A stretch of 64,000 bases of DNA from assembly GCA_964399635.1 (NCBI GenBank), contig CAYNRU010000050.1, positions 4,767 through 68,766 of the forward strand, read 5' to 3'. The position numbers and the translations under genes were made by a program. The stretch comes from UBA4615 sp964399635 (GTDB lineage: Bacteria; Pseudomonadota; Gammaproteobacteria; Burkholderiales; Burkholderiaceae_E). Within the stretch, counting starts at the first letter, position 1; each line of letters begins with the position of its first letter. The notes beneath the pieces are model-generated. The model made no database searches. It had not been told where the DNA came from and worked only from the letters and a program-made list of their open reading frames with translations. This document shows, piece after piece, positions 1 through 8,187 of this stretch.

Positions 1-253
1 CCGGAGGAACCGTCGGGGCGGTCGGCAGGCCAGGCACCGCCGGGATGACCGGCGTGACGCCCGGGGTCACGACGACGGGCGGCGTGGGGGTCGGCGCAGG
101 GGTACCCGGCGCAGGGGTGCCCGGCGCAGGGGTACCCGGCGTGGGGGTACCCGGCGTGGGGGTCGCTGCGGTGTCGCCGCCGCCGCCGCATCCGGCAAGC
201 GCTGCGGAGACAATGACGGACAGCAGACTGAGTTTCTTGGAGCAGACGATCAT
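1..253 (-). CDS. Lipoprotein with TPxPG repeats (partial, runs off left edge)
   Basis: This reading frame starts at an ATG at 253 and runs off the left end of the window after 84 codons, so only the N-terminus is visible. The first 22 residues form a lipoprotein signal: two lysines, a hydrophobic stretch and the lipobox LAGC with Cys22, followed by GGGG. After this comes a low-complexity segment built from TPTPG/TPAPG units and then a Pro/Thr/Val-rich stretch. The repeats are encoded by an imperfect 15-bp tandem array. The visible part is probably just a linker; any functional domain would lie outside the window. Its function is unknown, but the lipobox makes an envelope location likely. Confidence 0.7.
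   Translation of the reverse strand, partial: MIVCSKKLSLLSVIVSAALAGCGGGGDTAATPTPGTPTPGTPAPGTPAPGTPAPTPTPPVVVTPGVTPVIPAVPGLPTAPTVPP
93..164. repeat. 15-bp tandem repeat, about 4.6 units
   Basis: Units of the form GGCGCAGGGGTACCC begin at 93, 108, 123 and 138, and a degenerate copy begins at 153. The last two units carry GTGG in place of GCAG. On the minus strand each unit encodes GTPAP or GTPTP in the lipoprotein linker, and the 15-bp period keeps the frame. Slippage would therefore change linker length without breaking the gene. Confidence 0.85.
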
Positions 254-553
254 GAACGGTTCCCGGGGGCTCGCGGTTGTTGGGTGAGGCGGATGGTACG
301 AAGCGGCCATCGAGCGCGGGAGGAATAAGAGCACAGATTGTCGCGGTCAGCCGACATGGCGAGCCGAGTGGCGCATTCGGGACGGAGAACTGTCTCGTCG
401 TGTATCGCCGGGCTTGCACCGCGGTGCCGCACGTGCAGAGTGGCCCAGGACGCCGGGATCTGCGCGGAAATGTGAAGAAATGGTTCATCGCGTCGCGCAA
501 CGCCTCGGTAGAATCGGTTCCGGCTCGAGCCTCGGGCCTCCTTAGTCGGCGAC
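254..553. other. Divergent intergenic region
   Basis: No gene is recognised in these 300 bases between the minus-strand lipoprotein and the plus-strand small Tat-like ORF. A possible sigma-70 -10 element TAGAAT lies at 509-514, about 40 nt before the small ORF, but no convincing -35 box is seen at the right distance. Other open frames here have no recognisable protein features and were treated as shadows. Confidence 0.4.
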
Positions 554-724
554 ATGCAGGCGATGAACCAAGGCGACTCCCCCTGCTCCGCCGCGCCCCG
601 CAGGCGCGGCTTCATCGGATTTGTCCTGGCGCTGCTCTCGCTGGTCGGGCTGCGCGCCGCGCCGCCGCGCCCGACGCGCATGGTCGAGCGCGACGGCTGG
701 TTCCTGAACGACACAGACCGCTGA
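554..724 (+). CDS. Small Tat-signal-like protein preceding GMC oxidoreductase
   Basis: This is a 56-residue frame from ATG 554 (alternative ATG 563) to TGA 722-724. It contains a basic n-region with RRRGFIGF, which resembles the twin-arginine consensus RRxFL/I. A hydrophobic core (VLALLSLVGL) follows, then a short tail with ERDGWFLNDTDR. It ends one base before the GTG of the oxidoreductase, so the two are probably translationally coupled. In gluconate-dehydrogenase-type enzymes a small Tat-bearing subunit escorts the flavoprotein, and this could be a miniature equivalent; that role is inference. No clear ribosome binding site distinguishes the two possible starts. Confidence 0.5.
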   Translation: MQAMNQGDSPCSAAPRRRGFIGFVLALLSLVGLRAAPPRPTRMVERDGWFLNDTDR

Positions 725-725
725 C

Positions 726-2171
726 GTGTTCGCCGAGAATCTCCAGCAGGTCGCCGGCGGCAGCCGCGTGTTCGACGTCTGCCTGATCGGCTCGGGCCCG
801 GCTGGCATGACCCTGGCCACAGAGCTCGGCGAGCGCGGCCTGTCGGTGCTGCTGCTCGAGGCGGGTGGCCTGCAGCACGACGAGGCCTCGCAGGCCATGT
901 TCGAGGCCGAGGTCGTCGGGCCGCTCAAGTTCGACCTGAGCGTGAACCGCCTGCGCTTTCTCGGCGGGGCGTCCAACCACTGGGGCGGCTTCTGCCAGCC
1001 GCTCGAGCCCGTGGACTTCGAGTCGAAGGTGCCCGGCATCGACACTGAGTGGCCGATCCGGCGGGCTCACCTCGACCCCTACCTGCCGAGGGCCGAGGCG
1101 ATCCTCGAGCTGGCCCCGGTCGCTCCGGACACGCCCTACGGCCCGAACTTGCGGCTGACCTCGATGCGCTACTCGCCGCCGGTCAACTTCAGCATCAAGT
1201 ACCGTCCGGTCCTCGAGAAGTCCACGAAAATCACGACCGTGCTGCAGGCCTGCGTGCAGAACTTCGTAGAGCGCGACGGCGCGATCGAGTCGCTCGAAGT
1301 GGCCGGACCCGACGGCGCACGGCACTCGGTACGCGCCCGCCGCTACGTGCTGTGCGCGGGCGGCGTCGAGAACAGCCGGCTGCTGCTGTGGGCCAACCAC
1401 CTGAACGGCGGGCGCGTGGTCCGCGACCCGCGCGCGCTCGGCCGCTACTGGATCGAGCATCCGCATTTCACGATCGGCGAGACCTTCCTCGACGAGCGCG
1501 CGCCCTTCGTGTTCGACAAATGGTCGATCGCCTGGGCCAGCCCCAACGCCGAGGTGCTGCGCAGCAAGGGGCTGCTGAACGCGGGGCTGCGCATCACCCG
1601 CAGGAACCGCGAGTCATCGCGCCAGATGATCGCCGACCTCGCGTGCGTGGCGCCCGAGCTCGGGCGTTGGGCGATGGCCAAGCTCAGGCGGCGGCTGTTT
1701 TGCGGCGCGATGATGCGCGCCTCGTGGGAGCAGGCGCCGCAGCCGTGGAACCGCGTGGTGCTGTCGGCCGACCGGGACCGCAACGGGATGCCCCGCCCGG
1801 AGCTGCACTGGCGCCTGAGCGACTTCGATCGGCAGACCATCCTGGGCTCGGCGACGCTGTTCGCCGAGGAGGTCCTGCGCCGCAACGACGGTCGGGTGCG
1901 TCTCGATCCATGGGTGCTCGGGCGGGGCAGCTTCCCGGCCGACGACGAGGTCAAGGGCAACCACCACATGGGCGGCACGCGGATGAGCCGCGACACCGCA
2001 CGCGGCGTCGTCGACGCCGACTGCAGGGTCCACGGGCTGTCCAACCTCTATGTTGGCGGCTCGTCGGTCTTCCCGAGCGGGGGGGCCGCCAATCCGACGC
2101 TGACGATCGTCCAGCTCGCGCTTCGCCTCGCCGATCACCTGGCCGGGCGCACGCCGCCGCCGGTCGCCTGA
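726..2171 (+). CDS. GMC-family FAD-dependent oxidoreductase
   Basis: A 481-residue flavoprotein of the glucose-methanol-choline family. The FAD Rossmann motif GSGPAG is at about residues 22-27, followed by the ribose-binding acidic end LLLEAGG near residue 42. The C-terminal catalytic region contains NHHMGGTRM at about 411-419, and SNLYVGGSSVFPSGG and NPTLT follow. Histidine and asparagine in these blocks are the usual catalytic pair in this family. The enzyme has no signal peptide of its own. It starts at GTG 726, one base after the stop of the small Tat-like ORF, and lacks a visible Shine-Dalgarno sequence. The substrate is unknown; a sugar or polyol is plausible given the neighbouring DUF2264 and glycan genes. 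Confidence 0.85.
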   Translation: MFAENLQQVAGGSRVFDVCLIGSGPAGMTLATELGERGLSVLLLEAGGLQHDEASQAMFEAEVVGPLKFDLSVNRLRFLGGASNHWGGFCQPLEPVDFESKVPGIDTEWPIRRAHLDPYLPRAEAILELAPVAPDTPYGPNLRLTSMRYSPPVNFSIKYRPVLEKSTKITTVLQACVQNFVERDGAIESLEVAGPDGARHSVRARRYVLCAGGVENSRLLLWANHLNGGRVVRDPRALGRYWIEHPHFTIGETFLDERAPFVFDKWSIAWASPNAEVLRSKGLLNAGLRITRRNRESSRQMIADLACVAPELGRWAMAKLRRRLFCGAMMRASWEQAPQPWNRVVLSADRDRNGMPRPELHWRLSDFDRQTILGSATLFAEEVLRRNDGRVRLDPWVLGRGSFPADDEVKGNHHMGGTRMSRDTARGVVDADCRVHGLSNLYVGGSSVFPSGGAANPTLTIVQLALRLADHLAGRTPPPVA

Positions 2172-2208
2172 GCACACCGAACGGCCCCGCAGGCCACCTG
2201 GAACGTCC

Positions 2209-3732
2209 ATGAAGCTGCAAAGGATCCGGATCGCCACCCTGTTGAAGCTCGCCGTGGCGTTCATGCTCATGGCGGCCGTCGCGGTCGTCGTCCTGCTGCC
2301 GCGTCGCACGGGCGTCGAGGGCTGGGCGGAGCGCGCGACGCCCAAGGCCAATACCGTCACGACCGACGCGGCGGTGCGCGCCGCATTCGCGTCCGCGACC
2401 CCGGCGCCCGACGCCAAGGCCTACGAGACGCTCGCGCGCTACGTCCTGGAAGGCTGGGCCGGATACCGCACGCCGGGCGGCGAGCGCGCCCACTATCCCG
2501 GCCCGCCGAGCGAAGCGGGGCGCCGCAGCGACGGGATGGAGGGCTTCGCGAGGATGTTCCCGATGGCAGCCGCGTGGCTGGCCAGCGGGCGGCCGCAGGT
2601 CATCGACACCGGGGGCGGGCGTGTCGACCTCGCCGACGCCTTTGCGCGCGGGCTCGCCACCGGCACCGACCCGGCCAACCCCGCCTACTGGGGCCCGATC
2701 CGCGACTACGGCCAGTCGATTGTCGAGTCGGCCGACGTGGCGCTCGGCCTCTGGCTGTCGCGCGACGTCGTGTGGAAGCGCCTGGACCCCACCGAGCGCG
2801 CGCACGTGGTCGCGTGGCTCGAGGGCGCACTGCGCAGCGCGCCCTACGAGGGCAACTGGCAGTTGTTCCCGCTGATCGTGCACCGCGCGCTGAAGGGGCT
2901 GGGCGCCGACGTCTCGCGCTGGGACGCGCGGATGCAGAGCAGCTGGGAATACTTCCGGACCTTCCATCGCGGCGCTGGGTGGTTCTTCGACCCGCCGCAC
3001 GGATTCGACTATTACAACGCGTGGTCGATCCACTACGGCATGTTCTGGCTGCAGCGCATGGATCCGGGCTTCGATCCGGAGTTCGTCCGCAAGGTGCACT
3101 CGGATTTCATCGCATCCTACAAGCACTTCTTCGGACCGCAGGGCCATCCTGCGATGGGTCGCAGCGTCTGCTACCGGATGGCCGCCCCCGTGCCGCTGCT
3201 GACCGCGCAGGTGCTGGCGCCCGGCGCCGTCTCCAAGGGCGAGGCGATGCGTGCGCTCGACCTGACCTGGTCGCTGTTCGTCGGTCGGGGCGCACTGGCC
3301 GACGGCGCCGTGACCGCGGGCTTCTGCGGCCCTGATTTCGCCACGCACGCCCAATATTCGGGGCCGGCGAGCTGCCTGTGGGCGCTGCGCTCCCTGGTCG
3401 TGGCCTTCGCGCTCGACCGCGAGCTGCGCCTGTTCGACGCGCCCCGCGAGCCGCTGCCCGTCGAGCGCGCCGATTTCTCGCTGCGCAACGACACCGCGGG
3501 CTGGACGCTCACCGGCTCGCGTGCGACCGGCCGCATCGCGCTCGTCATGGACCACGGCCAGTCGGACGACGCGCCCGCGATCAGGCCCTACGGGCTACGC
3601 AGCCGCGCCCTCGAGACACTGCTGCACGCGCCGCGCCGCCCCGACAACACGCCCGCGCTGTACGAGCGCAAGACCTATTCGACCGACCGGCCCGTCAGCC
3701 GTTGCGACGCACCCCAAGCTTCCAACCGCTGA
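2209..3732 (+). CDS. DUF2264 domain protein with N-terminal membrane anchor
   Basis: A 507-residue protein. Residues about 8-28 form a single hydrophobic anchor. The rest matches what I know of DUF2264 (PF10022): RRSDGMEGFARMFP, WGPIRDYGQSIVE, NWQLFPLIVH, DPPHGFDYYNAWSIHYG and GRSVCYRMAAPVPLL are conserved-looking blocks. The family is thought to adopt an alpha/alpha-barrel like unsaturated glucuronyl hydrolases and is found in polysaccharide-degradation settings. That suggests a periplasmic enzyme acting on glycans. It follows the GMC oxidoreductase by 37 nt and is probably cotranscribed with it. No biochemical activity can be assigned from the sequence. Confidence 0.8.
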   Translation: MKLQRIRIATLLKLAVAFMLMAAVAVVVLLPRRTGVEGWAERATPKANTVTTDAAVRAAFASATPAPDAKAYETLARYVLEGWAGYRTPGGERAHYPGPPSEAGRRSDGMEGFARMFPMAAAWLASGRPQVIDTGGGRVDLADAFARGLATGTDPANPAYWGPIRDYGQSIVESADVALGLWLSRDVVWKRLDPTERAHVVAWLEGALRSAPYEGNWQLFPLIVHRALKGLGADVSRWDARMQSSWEYFRTFHRGAGWFFDPPHGFDYYNAWSIHYGMFWLQRMDPGFDPEFVRKVHSDFIASYKHFFGPQGHPAMGRSVCYRMAAPVPLLTAQVLAPGAVSKGEAMRALDLTWSLFVGRGALADGAVTAGFCGPDFATHAQYSGPASCLWALRSLVVAFALDRELRLFDAPREPLPVERADFSLRNDTAGWTLTGSRATGRIALVMDHGQSDDAPAIRPYGLRSRALETLLHAPRRPDNTPALYERKTYSTDRPVSRCDAPQASNR

Positions 3733-4527
3733 ACCGGCACGCGCACCCCGATGCAGCGCGCGCCGGCCGCCACCGTCGGCTCGGCTTGTGCGCACGAAGC
3801 GCCGCATGCTGCGAAACCGCTCGCAACCCACGTCCGGCGCGACCCGTTTTCGCACGACGACCCGGTTGCGTGCAACGACCCGGTTGCGCGCGCCGATCCG
3901 TCCGGCTCCGGGTTCGCCATCGCGCGTGAGGACCCGCCGCATGCGTGGGTCCGGGGCCTGTTTACCGTGGTGAACCGGGACTAAGTCCAACCCGTTTGCA
4001 CGCATCGCGCCGGTCCATCGGCCGCGCGCGCCCAACGCGCCGCGCACTCGCACGCGCCAGCGCTTCCCGATGCGCAGGCTCCACACGCCGAACGCCGGCT
4101 GCGGACCGGCGATCTGCGGGGTTTTCGCATGCCCCGCGACTCCGGCGGTACGCACGCATCGTACGCAAGAGCACCAGCAATGCCGTGCTTTCCACCTCGT
4201 CCGCGCATCCAACGCACGACATCCCGACCCGGGCCCCTGCCGCGCACTGAAGGCGCCGCCCCTTCCCAATGACGCGCGCGCCGCGTCGACTAAGGACATC
4301 CATCACACACATCGGACCGGTCGTCGGCCCTGATCGACCGTTCGATTCCATCGCTCGGGGGATGCGCGCCGTTCGTCCGTGGCGCCTTCTTCCGCTGCGC
4401 CGTGGCCATCAGAGTCTCGACTCCATTCAGACAAATGCGGTCGCGATACGTGCCGCCGGCGATGCAGCCCCATGAGGGCCCGACTCCCGGTCGTCTCATT
4501 CGCTGGTCCGACGCGGAGGTAAAGCAA
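3733..4527. other. Gene-free 795-nt stretch
   Basis: No convincing gene was found between the DUF2264 stop and the strong ribosome binding site of the next gene. The notable content is a short direct repeat, GACCCGGTTGCG, at about 3859-3870 and 3878-3889, with a degenerate GACCCGTTTTCGCA copy at 3841, and a near-palindrome GGGACTAAGTCC at about 3977. Several open frames cross the region but are arginine-rich and lack ribosome binding sites or domain features. The region may hold the promoter and leader of the secreted-protein gene downstream. Confidence 0.4.
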
Positions 4528-5670
4528 ATGTTTGATGAACTGAATCAAGACCGGGGCAGCGCACGGCGCGCCGAGTTCGACCCCTCGCTCTTTTCCAGGG
4601 CCGGCGCTACCGCCCGTGCCGGGTTGGGTGCAGCCGGCGTGATGTTCGCATTCGTGCTTGGCGCCTGCAGCCATGCGGAAAACCCGCCGGAGCAGGCTGC
4701 TACGGCTGCCGCAGCCGACGCGACGTCGACGGCGGGCCCGGCCGAGACCTCGGCACCCAACTCAGCGCAGACCGCCACCGCGTCGCGCGGCAACGGCAAT
4801 GTCGCCAACGCCACGTCCACGGCCACGTCCACGTCCACGTCGACCGGGGGCGCGACGACGACCACGTCCTCAGGGACGACGAACTCGGTCGACACCCTCG
4901 TCAACGACATGAAGTTGAACAACGACCTGGTTCTCGCCGGCGTGCCGCCCGAGCGTGGTTATGCGGCAGGGCCGGGCTTCGTCGTCATGGGCAACGATCC
5001 GCGCGGTACGCGGACACCGACCTGGTGGAATCCCGCCAACACCTACTACAAGAGCTCGGCCTACTGGAACCAGATCGTTCCCTGGATGGTGATCTTCGAC
5101 GGCGTGGGCAACGCGGCGACGAACACCCGGGTCGAGCTGCGCAACATGAAGGCCTATTACAAGAGCCGCTCGAGCGGCCAGTGGATCCTCCTGTCGCAGG
5201 GCACGATCGACGGCGAGAACTACCCCAAGGGCCTGAACACGACGCCTGCGGCGCGCCCGGACATCATCTCGCTCGCCGGCGGCGTGGTTTCGGTCCGTCC
5301 CCCGAGCACCGACCTGCATTTCCATGGATGGTGCTGCGCGCGCTCCCTGCCCGCGCCGGCCGACATCGCGGCGATCCACATCACGCTCCAGTCGCGCCTG
5401 ACCGTGCACGACCCCAGCCAGCCGGACGATCGTTCGGCGGCCCGATACCTCATCCAGGTCGGCGGCGACTACTACCCCGACTCGTCGATGAGCACACGCG
5501 CGTTCGCCCCGGACTACTGGAACCCCGGCATTGGGCTGTCCCGCTCCAAGCTCGTCCGCAACACGTGGCAGTCTTACAGCTTCACGACGCTCGACGTCGC
5601 GATCCAGGATCCGGGCGGTGCTGCGATCACCGAAGCCGAACTGCGTCGCGCACCGCCCCCTCTCGACTGA
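4528..5670 (+). CDS. Secreted lipoprotein, tandem paralogue copy 1 (unknown family)
   Basis: A 380-residue protein. The start ATG 4528 was chosen because GGAGG sits at 4515-4519, about 8 nt upstream; an in-frame ATG at 4402 lacks such a site. The hydrophobic segment ends in LGAC (Cys47), a likely lipobox with an unusually long n-region. Residues 50-118 are a Ser/Thr/Ala-rich linker (repeated CCACGT codon pairs). Residues 119-380 are a globular domain that is nearly duplicated in the next gene. That domain contains GNDPRGTRTPTWWNP, HFHGWCCARS and DPSQPDDRSAARYL. I do not recognise the family and assign no function. Confidence 0.75.
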   Translation: MFDELNQDRGSARRAEFDPSLFSRAGATARAGLGAAGVMFAFVLGACSHAENPPEQAATAAAADATSTAGPAETSAPNSAQTATASRGNGNVANATSTATSTSTSTGGATTTTSSGTTNSVDTLVNDMKLNNDLVLAGVPPERGYAAGPGFVVMGNDPRGTRTPTWWNPANTYYKSSAYWNQIVPWMVIFDGVGNAATNTRVELRNMKAYYKSRSSGQWILLSQGTIDGENYPKGLNTTPAARPDIISLAGGVVSVRPPSTDLHFHGWCCARSLPAPADIAAIHITLQSRLTVHDPSQPDDRSAARYLIQVGGDYYPDSSMSTRAFAPDYWNPGIGLSRSKLVRNTWQSYSFTTLDVAIQDPGGAAITEAELRRAPPPLD

Positions 5671-5691
5671 TTCCGGATCCGCGCAGCCACC
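4885..5691 (+). repeat. Tandem duplication block, copy 1
   Basis: This block matches 5910-6716 at a constant offset of 1,025 nt with no net insertion or deletion. It begins at TCGGTCGACACC and continues 21 nt past the stop codon, ending with the shared TTCCGGATCCGCGCAGCCACC. The stretch encoding GWCCARSLPAP to QVGG is about 150 nt long and appears identical in both copies. Confidence 0.9.
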
Positions 5692-5798
5692 TTGGCACAT
5701 CGCCTAACGCCCGCGAGAGGCGATCGGCGGTGCCGTCTTACGGTTGCACGGGCCGAGCCGATAGAATCGGGATCGTCGTCACCCTTCGAATTCGACCG

Positions 5799-6695
5799 AT
5801 GCGACTCCACGCGCTCCGACGCACCTGCCTGATTGCCGTCGCAACCGCCGTTCTCTCCTCCGGGGCTCTCGGCAAATCCGACAACGGCAAGCCGAGCGGT
5901 AGCATCAATTCGGTCGACACCGTCGTCAACGACATGAAGTTGAAGAACGACCTGGTGCTCGCCGGCATTCCGTCCTCCCGCGGTTATGCGGCAGGGCCGG
6001 GCTTCGTGGTCATGGGCAACGATCCGCGCGGCACGCGGACACCGACCTGGTGGAATCCCGCCAACGCCTACTACAAGAGCTCGGCCTATTGGACCCAGAT
6101 CGTTCCGTGGATGGTGATCTTCGACGGCGTGGGAAACGCGGCGACGAACACCCGGGTCGAGCTGCGTAACATGAAGGCCTACTACAAGAGCCGCTCGAGC
6201 GGCCAGTGGATCCTCCTGTCGCAGGGCACGATCGAAGGTGAGAATTTCCCCAAGGGGCTGAATGCAGTGCAATCAGGCCGCCCCGACATCGTTTCGCTCG
6301 CCAACGGCGTGGTCTCGGTTCGCCCGCCCAGCACCGACCTGCATTTCCACGGATGGTGCTGCGCGCGCTCCCTGCCCGCGCCGGCCGACATCGCGGCGAT
6401 CCACATCACGCTCCAGTCGCGCCTGACCGTGCACGACCCCAGCCAGCCGGACGATCGTTCGGCGGCCCGATACCTCATCCAGGTCGGCGGTGACTACTAC
6501 CCCGACACTTCGACGAAAAACAGCGCGTTCGCCCCGGATCGCTGGAATCCGGGCATCGGACTGTCTCGCTCCAAGCTCGTCGGCAACGCGTGGCAGTCTT
6601 ACAGCTTCACGACCATCGGCGTCGGAGTCCAGGATCCAGGCGGCGCGGCCATCGCGGAAGCCGAACTGCGTCGCGCGCCGCCGCCGCTCGACTGA
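5799..6695 (+). CDS. Secreted protein, tandem paralogue copy 2 (unknown family)
   Basis: A 298-residue protein starting at ATG 5799. Residues 1-25 form a Sec signal peptide (MRLHALRRTC..., likely cleavage after GALG). It lacks the lipobox and the Ser/Thr linker of copy 1. Residues 37-298 align end to end with residues 119-380 of copy 1, with only a few dozen substitutions and no gaps, including HFHGWCCARS and the C-terminal RRAPPPLD. A possible -10 element TAGAAT at 5762-5767 lies 32 nt upstream, but there is no obvious ribosome binding site. One paralogue therefore appears lipid-anchored and the other freely secreted. The function is unknown. Confidence 0.75.
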   Translation: MRLHALRRTCLIAVATAVLSSGALGKSDNGKPSGSINSVDTVVNDMKLKNDLVLAGIPSSRGYAAGPGFVVMGNDPRGTRTPTWWNPANAYYKSSAYWTQIVPWMVIFDGVGNAATNTRVELRNMKAYYKSRSSGQWILLSQGTIEGENFPKGLNAVQSGRPDIVSLANGVVSVRPPSTDLHFHGWCCARSLPAPADIAAIHITLQSRLTVHDPSQPDDRSAARYLIQVGGDYYPDTSTKNSAFAPDRWNPGIGLSRSKLVGNAWQSYSFTTIGVGVQDPGGAAIAEAELRRAPPPLD

Positions 6696-6716
6696 TTCCG
6701 GATCCGCGCAGCCACC
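5910..6716 (+). repeat. Tandem duplication block, copy 2
   Basis: This is the second copy of the 807-bp direct repeat whose partner is 4885-5691. The repeat includes the end of the coding sequence and 21 nt of 3' flank. Sequences upstream of 5910 and downstream of 6716 are unrelated to those flanking copy 1, which defines the duplication boundaries. Confidence 0.9.
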
Positions 6717-6784
6717 GCGGCTCGTCGCCGGGTTTCGTCACCGGCCGATGGGTCTTGGAATCAGCATGGACGACGGATCACACG

Positions 6785-6809
6785 CGTCCCGGTTGTGCAG
6801 ACCGGGACG
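6785..6809. terminator. Hairpin between convergent genes, possible bidirectional terminator
   Basis: CGTCCCGG (6785-6792) and CCGGGACG (6802-6809) form a perfect 8-bp stem with a 9-nt loop, followed by ATCTT on the plus strand. It lies between the convergent ends of secreted-protein copy 2 and the GT4 gene, just before the latter's stop. The T-run is poor, so Rho-independent action is only moderately supported. Confidence 0.45.
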
Positions 6810-6813
6810 ATCT

Positions 6814-8103
6814 TCAGGCGGGCAGAATGCCGGTTGGAGCAGCGTCAGCGGGCGTCCGCCTCGCGACGGCGCGATCGTACAGCTCCGCGATCTTCTGGCT
6901 GTTCCTGTCCCAGGTGAACTGGGCGGCACGACGCGCGGCCCCGTCGGCAAGCGGTTGCAGCTTGCTCCTGCCGTCCGCGAGCTCGCCGAGCCTCGCGGTC
7001 AGGTCGTCGCGTACCTGGTCGAGGCTGCGGATCGGTATCTTGACCCCGCAGGTTGCATCGACGATGGCGGCGTACCCGTGGTGGTCGAGGCAGATCACCG
7101 GCAGGCCGCGTGCGAGTGCCTCGAACACCACGTTCGTGGTGAGGTCCTGGACGCTGAGCAGGACGAACAGGTCGGCAGCGTCGAAGTGCTGCTGCGTCTG
7201 TGCGTGCGGGATCCAGCCGAGAAACCTGGCATCGATCCCCAGGCGGCCCGCGGTCTCTTCGTGACGGGCGCGCGAGTCGCCGTCGCCCACCACCGTCAAC
7301 GAGATCCGTCGGGTGTGGTCCGGCAGCCTGGCGATCGACTCCAGCAGCAGGCCCAGCGGCTTGCGCTCGATCAGGGCGCCCACCCACAGCAGTCGAAGCG
7401 GGCCGTCGCCGGGATCCTTCCTGGCGGCGGACACGGGCTGATGGCTGCCCGTTTCGGGTATCCAGTGCACGTCGCCCCCGAAGCGTCGTTGGAAGCGCTC
7501 CCCGATGTCCGGCGCAGCGGCCACGAAGGCGCCCCCCGGGAGCTGGGTCGCGCGATAGGCGAGGCGGACACGCGGACTGAATCGGAACTGCGCCCAGGTG
7601 ACCGCGCTGCGGATCGCCTGGAACAGGCGCACCCGAGGAGTCAGCACCCCGTAGAGCGCGCGCGGGGCGAACAGCAGGCCGCCCACCGGCCCCCATATGA
7701 ACGGCACGCCCAGCTGCCAGAGGAAGCCAGGCTCGCGGAACCCGTTGATCGTGAGGTGATGCGCGGCGGCGACCTCGTACTTCTGCATCAGCTCCCGAGC
7801 CAGGGCGAGCACGCGGCGCTGGTACAGGATGTACTTCAGGTAGTAGCCGATGCGCAGCCGGTTCTTCCTGCCGTCGTAGTCGCTGCCGTGACGAACGAAG
7901 AACACCTCGATCGTGCAGCCCTCGTCGCGCAGGCCCTGCACCGCGCGCTCCACCGCGGGCCGGAAGCCGTTGTCCTCGGTGATCAGCAGCAGCGCATGGC
8001 GACGCGCCAGGCGGGACGTCAGGTTCCAGCCGACGGCGTGCTCGCTGCCCATGTCCGGCGCGCACTGATGAGCTGAGACGATGAAGTAGGGGGTTCGGTT
8101 CAT
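6814..8103 (-). CDS. GT4-type glycosyltransferase
   Basis: A 429-residue GT-B fold glycosyltransferase. The N-terminal domain begins FIVSAHQCAPDMGSEHAVGW, with the glycine/serine loop typical of GT4 enzymes. The C-terminal nucleotide-sugar domain has LLWVGALIERKPLGLLLE (the G-x-L-x-x-R-K block) and LFVLLSVQDLTTNVVFEALA, where the Glu of the E-x7-E-type motif lies. HLTINGFREPGFLWQLGVPF and WGPVGG also fit the family. It is the last gene of the minus-strand polysaccharide operon. Donor and acceptor sugars cannot be deduced. Confidence 0.85.
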   Translation of the reverse strand: MNRTPYFIVSAHQCAPDMGSEHAVGWNLTSRLARRHALLLITEDNGFRPAVERAVQGLRDEGCTIEVFFVRHGSDYDGRKNRLRIGYYLKYILYQRRVLALARELMQKYEVAAAHHLTINGFREPGFLWQLGVPFIWGPVGGLLFAPRALYGVLTPRVRLFQAIRSAVTWAQFRFSPRVRLAYRATQLPGGAFVAAAPDIGERFQRRFGGDVHWIPETGSHQPVSAARKDPGDGPLRLLWVGALIERKPLGLLLESIARLPDHTRRISLTVVGDGDSRARHEETAGRLGIDARFLGWIPHAQTQQHFDAADLFVLLSVQDLTTNVVFEALARGLPVICLDHHGYAAIVDATCGVKIPIRSLDQVRDDLTARLGELADGRSKLQPLADGAARRAAQFTWDRNSQKIAELYDRAVARRTPADAAPTGILPA

Positions 8104-8187
8104 GGGCTTGGGCGTGCCGACCGCTGCAGGTGATGTCCGCCCGAGGGACGGGACGCGCGCAGGGTCGCGCCCGCGCGCCGACAGCCT

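Noticed and set aside
93..164. Possible CRISPR-like array
   Set aside because: The 15-bp units are contiguous with no spacers and lie in a coding frame for a Pro/Thr linker, so this is a coding tandem repeat.
3751..3984. A 77-codon plus-strand frame in the gene-free stretch
   Set aside because: It has no ribosome binding site, no hydrophobic or domain pattern, and its sequence follows the local DNA repeats.
4402..4527. Longer start for secreted-protein copy 1
   Set aside because: The in-frame ATG at 4402 has no ribosome binding site, whereas ATG 4528 has GGAGG at suitable spacing and gives a shorter path to the lipobox.
5650..6695. PEP-CTERM sorting signal on the duplicated secreted proteins
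   Set aside because: EpsF/EpsG hinted at an exosortase system, but both proteins end in RRAPPPLD with no PEP motif, membrane span or basic tail.
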